64,000 nucleotides of DNA from Paracoccus sediminicola (GCF_027912835.1 NZ_CP115768.1:744001-808000), one strand, 5' to 3'. Positions 1-9,175 are shown, counted from the first letter of the stretch. Numbers and translations: made by a program. The notes: generated by a model from the sequence alone, not told the origin.

Positions 1-1
1 T

Positions 2-460
2 CTGCCGCTGGCCGAGGTGGTCTTTGACTTCTATGACCGGCTGAAATCGGTGACCAAGGGCTATGCCAGCTTCGATTACCAGATCAGCGAGTATCGCGAG
101 GATTATCTGGTGAAGATGTCGATCCTGGTGAATGACGAACCCGTGGACGCGCTGGCCATCATGGTCCATCGCGACCGCGCGGAATCGCGGGGCCGGGTGA
201 TGGTCGAGAAGCTGAAAGAGCTGATCCCGCGCCATATGTTCAAGATCCCGATTCAGGCCGCTATCGGGTCTCGCGTCATCGCCCGCGAAACGCTGAGCGC
301 GATGCGTAAGGACGTGACCGCGAAATGTTATGGCGGCGACGCGACGCGGAAGAAGAAGCTGCTGGAAAAGCAGAAGGCCGGCAAGAAGAAGATGCGGCAA
401 TTCGGGAAGGTGGAAATCCCGCAGACGGCGTTTATTCAGGCCTTGAAGATGGATGGGTGA
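2..460 (+). CDS. lepA: Elongation factor 4 (LepA), C-terminal part
   Basis: This is the 3' end of lepA, cut by the window edge; the frame is open from base 2 and the last 152 codons are visible. LepA is a ribosome-associated GTPase that back-translocates or rescues stalled ribosomes. The visible part is its highly conserved C-terminal domain: the stretch [16 protein letters not shown] at the start, then [18 protein letters not shown] and the lysine-rich [19 protein letters not shown], which are diagnostic of LepA and absent from EF-G and EF-Tu. The GTPase domain lies outside the window. A short inverted repeat (GTGATCT/AGATCAC) overlaps the stop codon but has no T-run. Confidence 0.96.
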   Translation: MPLAEVVFDFYDRLKSVTKGYASFDYQISEYREDYLVKMSILVNDEPVDALAIMVHRDRAESRGRVMVEKLKELIPRHMFKIPIQAAIGSRVIARETLSAMRKDVTAKCYGGDATRKKKLLEKQKAGKKKMRQFGKVEIPQTAFIQALKMDG

Positions 461-624
461 TCTGGGTCAAAGATCACGCTGAATTGCCCAAAACACGCTA
501 ATCTTGGGTGTAAAGCGCTTGATGGTTGCAACAATCACGATCCACAGGCTGTGCTTCCAGCCCGGCATGCGGTCGATGGTCGCCACTGCATGACCGACCG
601 CGTGAACCGCGCTTTTATCGCACT

Positions 625-696
625 TCAGCGGACCGAATGATCGCAATCCCCCGCGGGCAGGCGCCAGATGCAGTGGGGATGATCCGGCAGCATCGC
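625..696 (-). pseudogene. Remnant of a REP-associated tyrosine (Y1/IS200-type) transposase
   Basis: The 445-base stretch between lepA and the 58-residue gene holds no intact gene. On the minus strand from 696 it reads MLPDHPHCIWRLPAGDCDHS, then V-R and a stop. This matches the Y1-transposase/RAYT signature in which VMPDHxHxxWxLPxGDxDxS carries the metal-binding His pair. Neither the N-terminal part nor the arginine-rich C-terminal part can be followed in any frame, so I read it as a decayed transposase. The match is short, so the identification rests on one motif. REP-like repeats elsewhere in the window (54.4 and 55.7 kb) fit a genome that once had such a system. Confidence 0.5.
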
Positions 697-905
697 CCCG
701 CCCGGTTCTCCCCTCCAATCAGCACGTGGCGCACGGGCAGCGGGGTCCGCGAGGGCGATGAGAGATATGGGGCATTGACGGTTGCCACGGCCAGCATTTC
801 AACCTTGTGGCGCGGTCTGCTTGCAGCCGCGCCCGGCAGTTCGTCGAAGGCTCAACCGGTCGCGGGTGCTATCGGCCGGGCGCGAGCCGTTGCGACGCGA
901 GGGAT

Positions 906-1082
906 TTATCGCTTTTTGCCGGCTGGAAACCACATGGCAAACCAGGTCTCCAGCCACAGCTTCTGCCAATCCTGCATGATCTGGCTCTGCGCCTTGCTCA
1001 TCTCGGACATCATCTGACCGCGGGCGGCGCCGGTCATGCTGTTCGCGGCAGAGAGCCACGCGCTCATCCAGGGATTTTTCAT
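906..1082 (-). CDS. Small Met/Trp-rich protein, 58 residues, function unknown
   Basis: A short reading frame with a good Shine-Dalgarno (GGAG, 7 bases before ATG), 99 bases downstream of the alpha/beta hydrolase on the same strand, so possibly co-transcribed. The 58-residue product has eight Met and six Trp. Trp39, Trp43, Trp47 and Trp51 recur every four residues, which would put a tryptophan stripe on one face of a C-terminal helix, and the protein ends in basic GKKR. No signal peptide is seen and no hydrophobic run is long enough for a normal membrane span; an interfacial or granule/membrane-binding amphipathic helix is a guess. I do not recognise a family. Start, stop and composition look like a real gene rather than chance. 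Confidence 0.6.
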   Translation of the reverse strand: MKNPWMSAWLSAANSMTGAARGQMMSEMSKAQSQIMQDWQKLWLETWFAMWFPAGKKR

Positions 1083-1181
1083 CGGACACTCCGGGGTTTT
1101 GAGGGGACGCCGCTCAATGCCGCAGGCGGGGATTGGTTCCCACGCGAATGCTCTGTCGGCGCCGTCTTGCCCGTTTTTGTC

Positions 1182-1955
1182 TCAGGACAGGAACTCTGCC
1201 ACAGCCTCGCCGGTCTGTTTCGGGTTCTCGGCGTGAATCCAGTGCCCGCAGCCGTCGAGATAGCGCAGCTCGGCCTGCGGGAAATAGGCGCGGATCGCAT
1301 CGGCGGCGGGGCCTTCGGCTGCGTAATCCGACGCGCCGCCCGCCAGGAACAGCGCAGGTCCTTCGAACGCCGCCTTGGTCAGCCCTTCGGGCCAGCCGGT
1401 CACGATCGGCATCTGCTCGGAGAGCACGTCGAGATTGAGCTTCCAGATCGGCGGATCGGCTTTCAGGTCGAGATTTTGCAAGAGAAAGGCGCGCACGCCG
1501 GGATCGTCCAGCGTTTCGGCCAGCCGTTTGTCAGCCTCCGAGCGCCGCGTCAGGCCGTCCAGTTCCAGCCCCTGCATCGCATCCGCATATGGCTGCTGGC
1601 TGTGGGTATAGGCGATGGGCGCGATATCCAGCACCACCAGACGCCGCACCAGCTCGGGCCGGGTCAGGGCCAGCACCATGGCCGCCTTGCCGCCCATCGA
1701 ATGACCGACCAGATCCGCCGAACCGCCCTGCGCCTCGATCAGCTCCGCCAGATCTTCCGCCATCGCCGGATAGCTGTGGTCGTCACTTTGCGGAGAATCG
1801 CCGTGATTGCGCATATCGACCGAGATCACCTGCCGCGCATCGTCCAGTCTGCGCGCCAGCCCGCCCAGATTGCGCGCCTGGCCGAACAGCCCATGCGCGA
1901 GAATCACCGGCGGCAGATCGCCTCGCTCGCCCGTTATGATCGTATTCAGTTTCAT
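1182..1955 (-). CDS. Alpha/beta-fold hydrolase (YbfF-like esterase)
   Basis: Predicted cytoplasmic carboxylesterase of 257 residues with one alpha/beta hydrolase domain. The oxyanion region is AHGLFGQARN (20-29), the nucleophile elbow is GHSMGG with Ser86, and the catalytic His lies in GCGHWIHAENP near the C-terminus. The pattern DMRNHGDSP after the second strand is typical of the YbfF/ABHD11-like branch. There is no signal peptide. The substrate cannot be told from sequence. The small Trp-rich gene follows on the same strand. The next gene on the other side is divergent, with about 80 bases between them. Confidence 0.88.
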   Translation of the reverse strand: MKLNTIITGERGDLPPVILAHGLFGQARNLGGLARRLDDARQVISVDMRNHGDSPQSDDHSYPAMAEDLAELIEAQGGSADLVGHSMGGKAAMVLALTRPELVRRLVVLDIAPIAYTHSQQPYADAMQGLELDGLTRRSEADKRLAETLDDPGVRAFLLQNLDLKADPPIWKLNLDVLSEQMPIVTGWPEGLTKAAFEGPALFLAGGASDYAAEGPAADAIRAYFPQAELRYLDGCGHWIHAENPKQTGEAVAEFLS

Positions 1956-2033
1956 GTGGCGCAGTCTAGACGCTCTGGAAGGCGCGCGCCAGCCGGGCTA
2001 AGGAGGGTTGCGGAAAGCGGCAGGGGACGGGCG

Positions 2034-2417
2034 ATGACGCCACTTAATGTGCGAAGCTGGGCCGAGGAGGTCGCGGTGCTGATGGCCACGCGGCTTGGCG
2101 GGGTGCGCCGGGGAGAGAGTTATGATCTGGCGACCATGATCCGCCGTCGCGGCGGAGCTTTGCCGCGCAAGCTTTTGAAAAAGGCCGAGATCCTGCGCGA
2201 CGCCGAGACAGTGACCAACGCGCCCAAGATCGCACGCCAGACGGATTTCAGCAATGCCGCCCAGGCCCATGCCGATCTGGTCGCCTATCTGAAACCTTTC
2301 GGCCGGGTGACGCGGATGCAGGAACGGGCGACGAATTTCGCGGCCTCGGTGGTGTTCGGGCTTCTGGTGCTGGGCATCGTCATCATCTGGGTGCTTGTCT
2401 GGCAGGGGTTTCTCTAG
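2034..2417 (+). CDS. Hypothetical protein with one C-terminal membrane segment
   Basis: A 127-residue protein of unknown function. The N-terminal 100 residues are soluble and basic (RSWAEEVAVLMATRLGGVRR, then RRRGGALPRKLLKKAEIL). Residues about 102-124 form one hydrophobic helix (VVFGLLVLGIVIIWVLVW) ending two residues before a short tail, so it is probably tail-anchored in the inner membrane. The same frame stays open far upstream, but the region above base 2034 is antisense to the hydrolase gene. ATG at 2034 follows GGGGA and gives a sensible start. It precedes miaB by 72 bases on the same strand. I do not recognise the family. Confidence 0.7.
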   Translation: MTPLNVRSWAEEVAVLMATRLGGVRRGESYDLATMIRRRGGALPRKLLKKAEILRDAETVTNAPKIARQTDFSNAAQAHADLVAYLKPFGRVTRMQERATNFAASVVFGLLVLGIVIIWVLVWQGFL

Positions 2418-2489
2418 CCTCTGCCGCGACGGCCCGGCTTTGCTTCGCCCGCGCTTTCGGCTAGAAGGCGCGCGCAAAGGATTCCCATC

Positions 2490-3803
2490 ATGGCCGACCC
2501 AAAGAAGCTTTTCATCAAGACCTATGGCTGTCAGATGAATGTCTATGACAGCTCGCGCATGGCCGAGGCCATGGGCGCGGATGGCTATGTGCTGACCGAG
2601 GATCAGGCCGAGGCCGATATGGTGCTGCTGAACACCTGCCATATCCGCGAAAAGGCGGCTGAGAAGCTGTATTCCGATCTGGGCCGGCTGAAGCCGTTCA
2701 AGGCCGAAAAGCCGGATCTGAAAATCGCCGTTGCGGGCTGCGTGGCGCAGGCCGAGGGCGAAGAGATCGTGAACCGGATGCCTCTGGTCGATCTGGTGGT
2801 CGGGCCGCAAAGCTATCACAAGCTGCCCGCCATGGCCCGCGGCGAAGGCCCGCGCGTGCTGACCGAATTCCCCGAGGAAGACAAGTTCGACCATTTGCCA
2901 AAAGCCCGCGCCACGCGCCGCGCGCCGACGGCCTTCCTGACCGTGCAGGAGGGCTGCGACAAGTTCTGCGCCTTTTGCGTGGTGCCCTATACGCGCGGGG
3001 CCGAGGTCTCGCGCCCGGTCGAGCGGATCATCTCGGAGGCGCGGGATCTGGTTAGCCGCGGGGTTCGAGAGATCACCTTGCTCGGCCAGAACGTCAATGG
3101 CTGGCATGGGGCAGGGCCGGATGGGCGCGAATGGCAGTTCGGGCGGCTGATCCGGGCGGTTGCGGAAATCGACGGGCTGGACCGCATCCGCTACACCACC
3201 AGCCATCCCAACGACATGAGCGACGACCTGATCGAGGCGCATGGGGATGAGCCGAAGCTGATGCCCTATCTGCATCTGCCGGTGCAGTCCGGCAGCGACC
3301 GGGTGCTGAAGGCGATGAACCGTAAGCATACCGCCGACGCGTATCTGCGCCTCATCGAACGCATTCGTGCGGCCCGTCCCGACATCATGCTGACCTCGGA
3401 TTTCATCGCCGGTTTCCCCGGCGAGACCGATCAGGATCACCGCGACACGCTGCGGCTGATCGAAGAGGTCGGCTATGGCAGTGCTTTCAGCTTCAAATAT
3501 TCGCCCCGTCCCGGCACGCCCGCCGCAGGGCGCGAAGAGGTGCCGGGCGAAGTTGCTGATGCGCGCTTGCAGGAGTTGCAGGCGCTGCTGAGCCGCCAGC
3601 AAAAGGCCGCGCAGCACTCCATGGTGGGCCGCCGCCTTGGCGTGCTGTTCGAAAAGAAGGGCCGCGAGGCGGGGCAGATGGTCGGCAAATCGGATTACCT
3701 GCACTCGGTCTTCGTCGAGGCGCCCGATGCGAAGATCGGCGAGCTGGTCGAGGTCGAGATCACCCATTCCGCGCCGAATTCGCTGGCCGGGAGGCTGGTC
3801 TGA
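2490..3803 (+). CDS. miaB: tRNA-2-methylthio-N6-dimethylallyladenosine synthase MiaB
   Basis: Radical-SAM methylthiotransferase that converts i6A37 to ms2i6A37 in tRNAs reading codons starting with U. The 437 residues have the full family architecture. The N-terminal UPF0004 domain carries the three auxiliary [4Fe-4S] ligands Cys14 (KTYGCQMN), Cys50 ([10 protein letters not shown]) and Cys84 ([10 protein letters not shown]). The radical-SAM cluster is Cys156-x3-Cys160-x2-Cys163 ([16 protein letters not shown]), and a TRAM domain lies at the C-terminus. Length is normal. The stop codon overlaps the ATG of the SMR gene (TGATG), so the two are probably translationally coupled although functionally unrelated. 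Confidence 0.97.
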   Translation: MADPKKLFIKTYGCQMNVYDSSRMAEAMGADGYVLTEDQAEADMVLLNTCHIREKAAEKLYSDLGRLKPFKAEKPDLKIAVAGCVAQAEGEEIVNRMPLVDLVVGPQSYHKLPAMARGEGPRVLTEFPEEDKFDHLPKARATRRAPTAFLTVQEGCDKFCAFCVVPYTRGAEVSRPVERIISEARDLVSRGVREITLLGQNVNGWHGAGPDGREWQFGRLIRAVAEIDGLDRIRYTTSHPNDMSDDLIEAHGDEPKLMPYLHLPVQSGSDRVLKAMNRKHTADAYLRLIERIRAARPDIMLTSDFIAGFPGETDQDHRDTLRLIEEVGYGSAFSFKYSPRPGTPAAGREEVPGEVADARLQELQALLSRQQKAAQHSMVGRRLGVLFEKKGREAGQMVGKSDYLHSVFVEAPDAKIGELVEVEITHSAPNSLAGRLV

Positions 3804-4135
3804 TGCCGGTCTGGGCGTGGCTGATCGGCGCGGTCGGGCTTGAGGTGATCGGCACCACGGCGCTTCAGCAATCGGCGCAGTTCACCCGCACCATCCCGAC
3901 TCTGGTCATGGCGGTGTGCTATGGGCTTTCGTTCTATGCGCTGTCGGTGGTGGTGCAGTCCATGCCGGTCGGCGTGATGTATGCGATCTGGTCCGGCGCC
4001 GGGATCGCGCTGATCTCGCTGATCGGCTGGGTGTTTCTGGGCCAGCAACTCGACACCCCGGCGGTGATCGGGATTGGCATGATTGCCGCCGGAGTCGTTG
4101 TCATCAACATGTTTTCGGGTGCCGGTCCGCATTGA
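3803..4135 (+). CDS. SMR-family small multidrug/guanidinium-type exporter (EmrE/SugE-like)
   Basis: A 110-residue inner-membrane protein with four hydrophobic helices, the size and plan of the small multidrug resistance family, which works as a dimer exchanging protons for cationic substrates. The essential membrane glutamate is Glu14 in the first helix (GAVGLEVIGTTAL). The motif SVVVQSMPVGVMYAIWSGAG is the conserved helix 2-3 signature. The EmrE (drugs) and Gdx (guanidinium) branches cannot be separated with certainty here, although MPVGVMYAIWSG is closer to EmrE/QacE. It starts inside the miaB stop codon and converges with the DUF4177 gene. Confidence 0.92.
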   Translation: MPVWAWLIGAVGLEVIGTTALQQSAQFTRTIPTLVMAVCYGLSFYALSVVVQSMPVGVMYAIWSGAGIALISLIGWVFLGQQLDTPAVIGIGMIAAGVVVINMFSGAGPH

Positions 4136-4204
4136 GATCGGCGCGCGACGCCGCGACAATGACCGTCGCTCGCTGCCGGGCCGGGGCGCTGCGGAATCGC
4201 GGGA

Positions 4205-4669
4205 TCAGCCCTTCTCGTCGGCCTTAACCGGCTCGGCGGGGCGCATCTTTTCGGAAAAGATCGGCGAGCCCGCTGCCGTTTTCTCATCCTTCGCCGGGAC
4301 GGTCTTTGCCGTCGGCAGCGTCGTCTCGGGATCGCCCGCAGGCGGTGTCACCGGGGCGGGGCGAGGGCTGGTCGAGACCGGCGGGGCGTGGCGCTGCACA
4401 TCGGTCGGCGCAGGCGAAACGCCGCGCGCCGCGGCGCTGGTCGGCCGGCGGAAGATCAGCAGGTTGTGGAACAGCGTGGTGCGCCCGGTCAGCCCGCTGC
4501 GCTCTTCCGAGGGCAGGGTTTCGGCGCGCAGATATTCCCAGCCATCGGCGGCCATCTTGTTGATCGCATCGCTCAGCGTCAGAGCATAGCGTTCCGCCGG
4601 ATCCTTGGTGCCCTTGGCCTTTTCGCTGCGCATGGGGGCCGGAACGGCGCTGTATTCGTAATCCTGCAT
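4205..4669 (-). CDS. DUF4177 domain protein
   Basis: A 154-residue protein whose N-terminal 75 residues (MQDYEYSAVPAP, then INKMAADGWEYLRAETLP and a strand ending LLIFRRP) match the small DUF4177 domain. The rest is a Pro/Ala/Thr-rich, probably disordered tail. Function is unknown. Start: an in-frame ATG lies ten codons upstream, but ATG at 4669 has GGGGA just before it and begins the conserved domain, so I prefer it. It lies on the same strand as the membrane-protein gene behind gatB, with about 60 bases between them, so it may be the last gene of that run. Confidence 0.75.
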   Translation of the reverse strand: MQDYEYSAVPAPMRSEKAKGTKDPAERYALTLSDAINKMAADGWEYLRAETLPSEERSGLTGRTTLFHNLLIFRRPTSAAARGVSPAPTDVQRHAPPVSTSPRPAPVTPPAGDPETTLPTAKTVPAKDEKTAAGSPIFSEKMRPAEPVKADEKG

Positions 4670-4731
4670 GGCTGTCCCCTGTTTCCTTGACAATTTCATA
4701 GGTCATGAAGCGGGGGAAAGGCCAGCCCCCG

Positions 4732-5220
4732 TCAGCCTTTGCCGCGACGATAGGACGGGAACCGCCCCCTTACCCATGTCCCGAACCACAGCCCGAGCGC
4801 GGTCTGGATCAGGCTGAGCGGCGCCAGATACAGCAGCGGATAGCCAATGAAGGCCAGCAGACGCTCTGGATCGAGGCTCAGCAGGTAACCTGACGGGGAA
4901 GGCCCTGCCGGATCGTTGCGCGACGGCCATGTCGCCAGGAGTGAGCCCATATACAGCACGACGCAGAGATAGATCGCCAGAAGCAGCAGGGTCATCAGCA
5001 GCCCGACCGGTCGGCGGGTCGCCCAGTCAGGTTGCGCAGGCAGCCGGCCCCGCCACCAGATCCCGGCAATCGCCGAAGCCGTGAAGGGGACGATCAGCAA
5101 TGAGGGCAGGATCATCGCATCCGGCATGGTCAGGCCGAGCATGAAGGGCAGGCAAAACGCAAGGATTGCCGCCAGAAAAACACCAGCGACGCGCCACGCT
5201 CGCGGTGCGGCCCTGCTCAT
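4732..5220 (-). CDS. Hypothetical four-helix membrane protein
   Basis: A 162-residue integral membrane protein with about four hydrophobic segments (residues 10-30, 38-56, 72-95 and 122-148), a tryptophan-rich linker and a basic C-terminus ([12 protein letters not shown]). I recognise no family. Its ATG overlaps the gatB stop codon (ATGA, 4 bases), so it is probably translationally coupled to gatB. Confidence 0.7.
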   Translation of the reverse strand: MSRAAPRAWRVAGVFLAAILAFCLPFMLGLTMPDAMILPSLLIVPFTASAIAGIWWRGRLPAQPDWATRRPVGLLMTLLLLAIYLCVVLYMGSLLATWPSRNDPAGPSPSGYLLSLDPERLLAFIGYPLLYLAPLSLIQTALGLWFGTWVRGRFPSYRRGKG

Positions 5221-6731
5221 TCGCCCAGCTTTTGCGCAACCAGCTTGTTCACCGCAGCCGGGTTGGCCTTGCCGCCGGTGGCTTTCAGCACCTGGCCCAC
5301 GAACCAGCCCGCCAGCTTCGGGTTCTGCTTGGCCTTCTCGACCTGTTGGGGGTTGGCGGCGATGATCTCGTCCACCACCTTCTCGATCTCGCCCAGATCG
5401 GTGACCTGCTTCATCCCGCGCGCCTCGACGATCTCGGCCGGGTCGCCGCCCTCGGTCCAGACGATCTCGAACAGTTCCTTGGCGATCTTGCCCGAGATGT
5501 CGCCCTTGGCGATCAGGTCGATGATGCCGCCAAGCTGATCGGCCGAAACGGGCGAGGTCTCGATGGTCAGGTCTTCCTTGTTCAGCCGCCCGAACAATTC
5601 GTTGATGACCCAGTTCGCCGCCGCCTTGCCGTCGCGGCCCTCGGCCAGTTTCTCGAAATAATCGGCATTCTCGACCTCGGCGGTCAGCACGCCCGCGTCA
5701 TATTCGGACAGGCCCATTTCCTTGACGAAACGCGCCTTCTTGGCATCCGGCAGTTCCGGCATGTCGCTGGCGATGCCATCGACCCATTCCTGCTCGATCT
5801 CCAGCGGCAGCAGGTCGGGATCGGGGAAATAGCGGTAATCATGCGCCTCTTCCTTGCTGCGCATCGACCGCGTCTCGCCCTTGTCCGGGTCGTAAAGCCG
5901 GGTTTCCTGCACGATCTCTCCGCCATCCTCGATAATGGCGATCTGGCGGCGGGCCTCATATTCGATGGCCTGCTGGATGAAGCGCAGCGAGTTCATGTTC
6001 TTGATTTCGCAGCGCGTGCCGAGATGGCTGAAATCCTGCGTTTCCTGATATTTCTCGTAATCGCCCGGCTTGCAGACCGAGACATTCACATCGGCGCGCA
6101 GATTGCCGTTCTGCATATTGCCGTCGCAGGTGCCCAGATAGCGCAGGATCTGGCGCAGCTTGCTGACATAGGCCGCCGCTTCCTCGGGTCCGCGAATGTC
6201 GGGGCGGCTGACGATCTCCATCAGCGCCACGCCGGTGCGGTTGAAATCGACGAAGGACATGTTCGGGTCCATGTCGTGGATCGACTTGCCGGCATCCTGT
6301 TCCAGATGGATGCGTTCGATCCGCACGCGCCGCGCGACGCCCGGCCCCATATCGACGATGATTTCGCCCTCGCCGACGATGGGGTGGTAAAGCTGGCTGA
6401 TCTGATAGCCCTGCGGCAGGTCGGGATAGAAATAATTCTTCCGGTCGAAGGCGCTGCGCAGATTGATCTCGGCCTTCAGCCCCAGCCCGGTCTTCACCGC
6501 CTGCGCCACGCAGAATTCATTGATGACCGGCAGCATCCCCGGCATCGCGCAATCGACGAAGGCGACATTGCTGTTCGGTTCGGCCCCGAATGTGGTCGAG
6601 GCGCCGGAAAACAGCTTGGCGTTCGAGGCGACCTGCGCGTGAACCTCCAGCCCGATGACCAGTTCCCAGTCCGAGCTGGCCCCGGCGATGCGCTTGGGTT
6701 CAGGCGTGGTGAATTCGAGATGGTCGAGCAT
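5217..6731 (-). CDS. gatB: Asp/Glu-tRNA amidotransferase subunit B
   Basis: Subunit B of the GatCAB complex, which transamidates Glu-tRNA(Gln) and/or Asp-tRNA(Asn) in organisms lacking the matching synthetase, with GatA supplying ammonia. The 504 residues include the conserved GatB opening [12 protein letters not shown], the kinase-like active-site region with [17 protein letters not shown] and the phosphate/metal region, and a C-terminal YqeY-like helical domain that contacts tRNA (final about 150 residues, ending [15 protein letters not shown]). gatA and gatC are not in the window. The coupled downstream gene encodes an unknown membrane protein. Confidence 0.97.
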   Translation of the reverse strand: MLDHLEFTTPEPKRIAGASSDWELVIGLEVHAQVASNAKLFSGASTTFGAEPNSNVAFVDCAMPGMLPVINEFCVAQAVKTGLGLKAEINLRSAFDRKNYFYPDLPQGYQISQLYHPIVGEGEIIVDMGPGVARRVRIERIHLEQDAGKSIHDMDPNMSFVDFNRTGVALMEIVSRPDIRGPEEAAAYVSKLRQILRYLGTCDGNMQNGNLRADVNVSVCKPGDYEKYQETQDFSHLGTRCEIKNMNSLRFIQQAIEYEARRQIAIIEDGGEIVQETRLYDPDKGETRSMRSKEEAHDYRYFPDPDLLPLEIEQEWVDGIASDMPELPDAKKARFVKEMGLSEYDAGVLTAEVENADYFEKLAEGRDGKAAANWVINELFGRLNKEDLTIETSPVSADQLGGIIDLIAKGDISGKIAKELFEIVWTEGGDPAEIVEARGMKQVTDLGEIEKVVDEIIAANPQQVEKAKQNPKLAGWFVGQVLKATGGKANPAAVNKLVAQKLGE

Positions 6732-6927
6732 GTGATCCGTCCTGTCTGGCTGCCCCGGTTTCTAGGACGGGCAGGCGGGGCGGGCAAGGGTTTGCGGGGA
6801 GATGCGCGCCCCGCGCCATGCATGGCGGTGCCGCAACGCTCCCGAAAGGTTGATGAACATGTTGGTTTGCCTGAGCCGCGGTTTCGGCTAGCGGAATCTC
6901 AGGTTAACAAAAACACAGACGGGACAG

Positions 6928-7584
6928 ATGGGTAATATCCTGAGAATTGCGGTCGTGGCCGCCCTCGGCGTCACATTGGCCGCGTGCGACAGCGCCGAGA
7001 TCGGTCGCGCGGCGGTCGAGGCACCGACGCTGGCCGCCGACAAGCCGGGTCTGGCCCGCCGTGCCATCGCGAAGCTGCCGGGGACCAAGCCGCTGCCCGC
7101 GATGCGCTGGGACGGCAAGCATAACAGCGCCGAATGGACCGAAGCGACGCTGGCCGCGCTGGATGCGGAAGGCGCGGTGCTGATGTCGCGCGTGCCCTCG
7201 GATATCGTGGAATATTGCCCCGCCTATGCCAGCCAGAGCCCCGAGAACCGCCGCGCCTTCTGGGCCGGGCTGCTGTCGGCGCTGGCCCGGCACGAAAGCA
7301 GCCATAACCCAAAGGCGAAGGGCGCGGGCGGGCGCTATCTCGGGCTGATGCAGATCTCTCCGGCGACGGCGCGGGGCTATGGCTGCGACGGCGCTCTGCT
7401 GAACGCCTCGGACAACATGTCCTGCGCGGTCAGGATCGCCGCGAAGCAGGTCGCCCGGGACAATGCGATTGCCCGCTCGGGCGGCGGCTGGCGCGGTGTG
7501 GCGCGGGACTGGGGTCCGATGCGCAGCAGCCGCAAGCGGGCCGAGATCGCCGCCTGGACAAGCAAGCAGGATTACTGCCGCTGA
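6928..7584 (+). CDS. Lipoprotein with lytic transglycosylase (SLT/lysozyme-like) domain
   Basis: A predicted outer-membrane or periplasmic lipoprotein of 218 residues. A signal peptide ends in a lipobox (VTLAAC, Cys20). The second half has a lysozyme-like fold signature: the catalytic glutamate is probably Glu123 in ALARHESSHNP, followed by GRYLGLMQISPATARGYGC, the SLT motif GLMQI. Cysteines at 97, 144 and near the C-terminus could form disulfides. It would cleave peptidoglycan glycan strands, and whether it does so by lytic transglycosylation or hydrolysis is not decided by sequence. It diverges from gatB with about 195 bases between. Confidence 0.82.
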   Translation: MGNILRIAVVAALGVTLAACDSAEIGRAAVEAPTLAADKPGLARRAIAKLPGTKPLPAMRWDGKHNSAEWTEATLAALDAEGAVLMSRVPSDIVEYCPAYASQSPENRRAFWAGLLSALARHESSHNPKAKGAGGRYLGLMQISPATARGYGCDGALLNASDNMSCAVRIAAKQVARDNAIARSGGGWRGVARDWGPMRSSRKRAEIAAWTSKQDYCR

Positions 7585-7635
7585 AAATGGCGCGATGGGG
7601 CGGGGCCGCGCAAACGGCCCGCGCCCCGCTGCGGA

Positions 7636-9018
7636 TCAGCGCAGCGTGTCGAGAATGCGCGCCCAGCTTCGCGCGCCTTTAGCGAAGCTTTCGACATCGT
7701 ATTTCTCGTTCGGTGAGTGGATGCGGTCGTCGTCGCGCCCGAAGCCGATCAGCATCGAATCCATGCCCAGCTCGCGCTTGAAATCCCCCGCGATCGGGAT
7801 CGAGCCGCCCATCCCGATGAACACCGCCTCGCGGCCCCATTCCTCGGATAGCGCGGTCTTTGCCGCCTCGAAAGCCGGATCGGATGTGTCCATCACCGCC
7901 GCCGGAGAGCCGCCATGTTCGTGGAGCTCGGCCCGGCAATCTGCGGGCAGATGCGCCTGGATATGGGCGCGGAAGGCCTTGCGGATCGCCTCGGGGTCCT
8001 GGGTGCCGGTCAGCCGGAAGCTGACCTTGGCGCGCGCCTGTGCTGGCAGCACGGTCTTGAACCCGTCGCCGGTATAGCCGCCGCTGATGCCGTTGATCTC
8101 GGCGGTGGGCTGGTTCCAGACCATTTCCAGCGGCAACCGCCCCTTTTCGCCCGCCGGGTCTTTCAGCCCGACGCGCGAGAGGAATTCTTCCGCGTCGAAA
8201 TTCAGCGCGTCCCAGTCGCGGCGCAGATCGTCGGACAGCTCTTCGACGCCATCATAGAAGCCGGGCAGGGTGACGCGCCCGTTCTCGTCCTTGAGCGCCG
8301 CGAGCGCGTTGCAGAGGATCTGGAGCGGATTCGCGGCCAGCCCGCCGAAGCTGCCCGAATGCAGGTCACGATCGGCGGCGTGGATGATGACTTCCTCGCC
8401 GACAAGGCCGCGAAGCTGCGTGGCGATGGCGGGGCGCCCATCCGAGGACATGCCGGTATCGCAGATCAGCGCCAGCGATTGCGACAACTCGTCACGGTTC
8501 GCCTCGAGGAAGGGGACGAGCGAGGGGGAACCGGATTCCTCCTCGCCTTCGAAGAGCAGGGTCAGGCTGCGCGGCAATTCTCCGTGCACCTGTTTCCATG
8601 CCCGGCAGGCCTCGACGAAGGTCATGAGCTGGCCCTTGTCATCCGAGGCGCCGCGCCCGCGGATCACCTGACCGTCGGCCGTTTCCTCGATGGCCGGCTC
8701 GAAGGGCGCTGCGTCCCAGAGCTCCAGCGGATCAGCCGGCTGCACGTCGTAATGGCCATAGAAAAGCAAAGTGCGTTCAGTGCCTTGCGGTGTCTTGGCC
8801 AACACCATCGGGTGCCCCTGCGTGTCCCGGATCTCGGCGTCGAAGCCGATCCGGGTCAGCTCGTCTCGCAACCACTCTGCCGCGGCGCGCACATCGCCGT
8901 CATGCGCCGGATCGGTCGAGATCGAGGGGATGCGCAGAAACCCCAGAAGCCGGTCGAGCGCCTGCGGCAGATCGGCGTCGAGCCGGGCGAGTATCTGGTC
9001 CAGTTTACCTTCGGTCAT
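7636..9018 (-). CDS. M20-family dipeptidase / zinc aminoacyl hydrolase
   Basis: A 460-residue cytosolic M20 metallopeptidase of the CNDP/PepV-like dipeptidase group. Metal ligands sit in FYGHYDVQP (His89, Asp91), GRGASDDKG (Asp126), EGEEESGS (157-164, general base and metal Glu) and IHSPNEKYD near the C-terminus. The central dimerisation lid contains the conserved RDLHSGSFGG and GGSIPI. Several in-frame starts exist; ATG at 9018 is preceded by AGGA at 5 bases and starts the conserved region, whereas longer versions overlap the Shine-Dalgarno. It diverges from hemA, and the shared 157-base gap holds an FNR-type site. Confidence 0.9.
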   Translation of the reverse strand: MTEGKLDQILARLDADLPQALDRLLGFLRIPSISTDPAHDGDVRAAAEWLRDELTRIGFDAEIRDTQGHPMVLAKTPQGTERTLLFYGHYDVQPADPLELWDAAPFEPAIEETADGQVIRGRGASDDKGQLMTFVEACRAWKQVHGELPRSLTLLFEGEEESGSPSLVPFLEANRDELSQSLALICDTGMSSDGRPAIATQLRGLVGEEVIIHAADRDLHSGSFGGLAANPLQILCNALAALKDENGRVTLPGFYDGVEELSDDLRRDWDALNFDAEEFLSRVGLKDPAGEKGRLPLEMVWNQPTAEINGISGGYTGDGFKTVLPAQARAKVSFRLTGTQDPEAIRKAFRAHIQAHLPADCRAELHEHGGSPAAVMDTSDPAFEAAKTALSEEWGREAVFIGMGGSIPIAGDFKRELGMDSMLIGFGRDDDRIHSPNEKYDVESFAKGARSWARILDTLR

Positions 9019-9101
9019 GGTCATCCTGACTGTTTCGCTAGGGGTATCCCCCGGAACACCAAGAGGGATTTTCAAGAATTTTGCCCTGTATCTTGCGGCG
9101 C

Positions 9102-9115
9102 TTGAGCCTTATCAA
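9102..9115. promoter_or_regulatory. FNR/FnrL-type binding site upstream of hemA
   Basis: TTGAGCCTTATCAA is a perfect TTGA-N6-TCAA palindrome, the core of the FNR consensus. It lies 60 bases before the hemA ATG and 84 bases before the divergent peptidase start. In Rhodobacter sphaeroides hemA is known to be controlled by FnrL, so oxygen-responsive control of tetrapyrrole synthesis is the likely role. Which of the two divergent genes it serves is inferred from that precedent. Confidence 0.75.
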
Positions 9116-9175
9116 GGTGCTGTTCGCACGATTTGACATGATCGCCCCCCAGCAAGCAAGGCAAGGGACCCCGCG

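Noticed and set aside
457..477. Hairpin overlapping the lepA stop as a terminator
   Set aside because: The stem is only seven base pairs and no T-run follows.
807..2417. A 536-residue frame running from the lepA gap through the hydrolase into the 127-residue gene
   Set aside because: Most of it is antisense to the alpha/beta hydrolase. Only the last 127 residues, from ATG at 2034, have a start and composition of a real protein.
5166..6935. Long open frame antisense to gatB
   Set aside because: Same GC-bias effect; its protein is low-complexity Asp/Gly/Arg-rich and matches nothing, while gatB is unambiguous.
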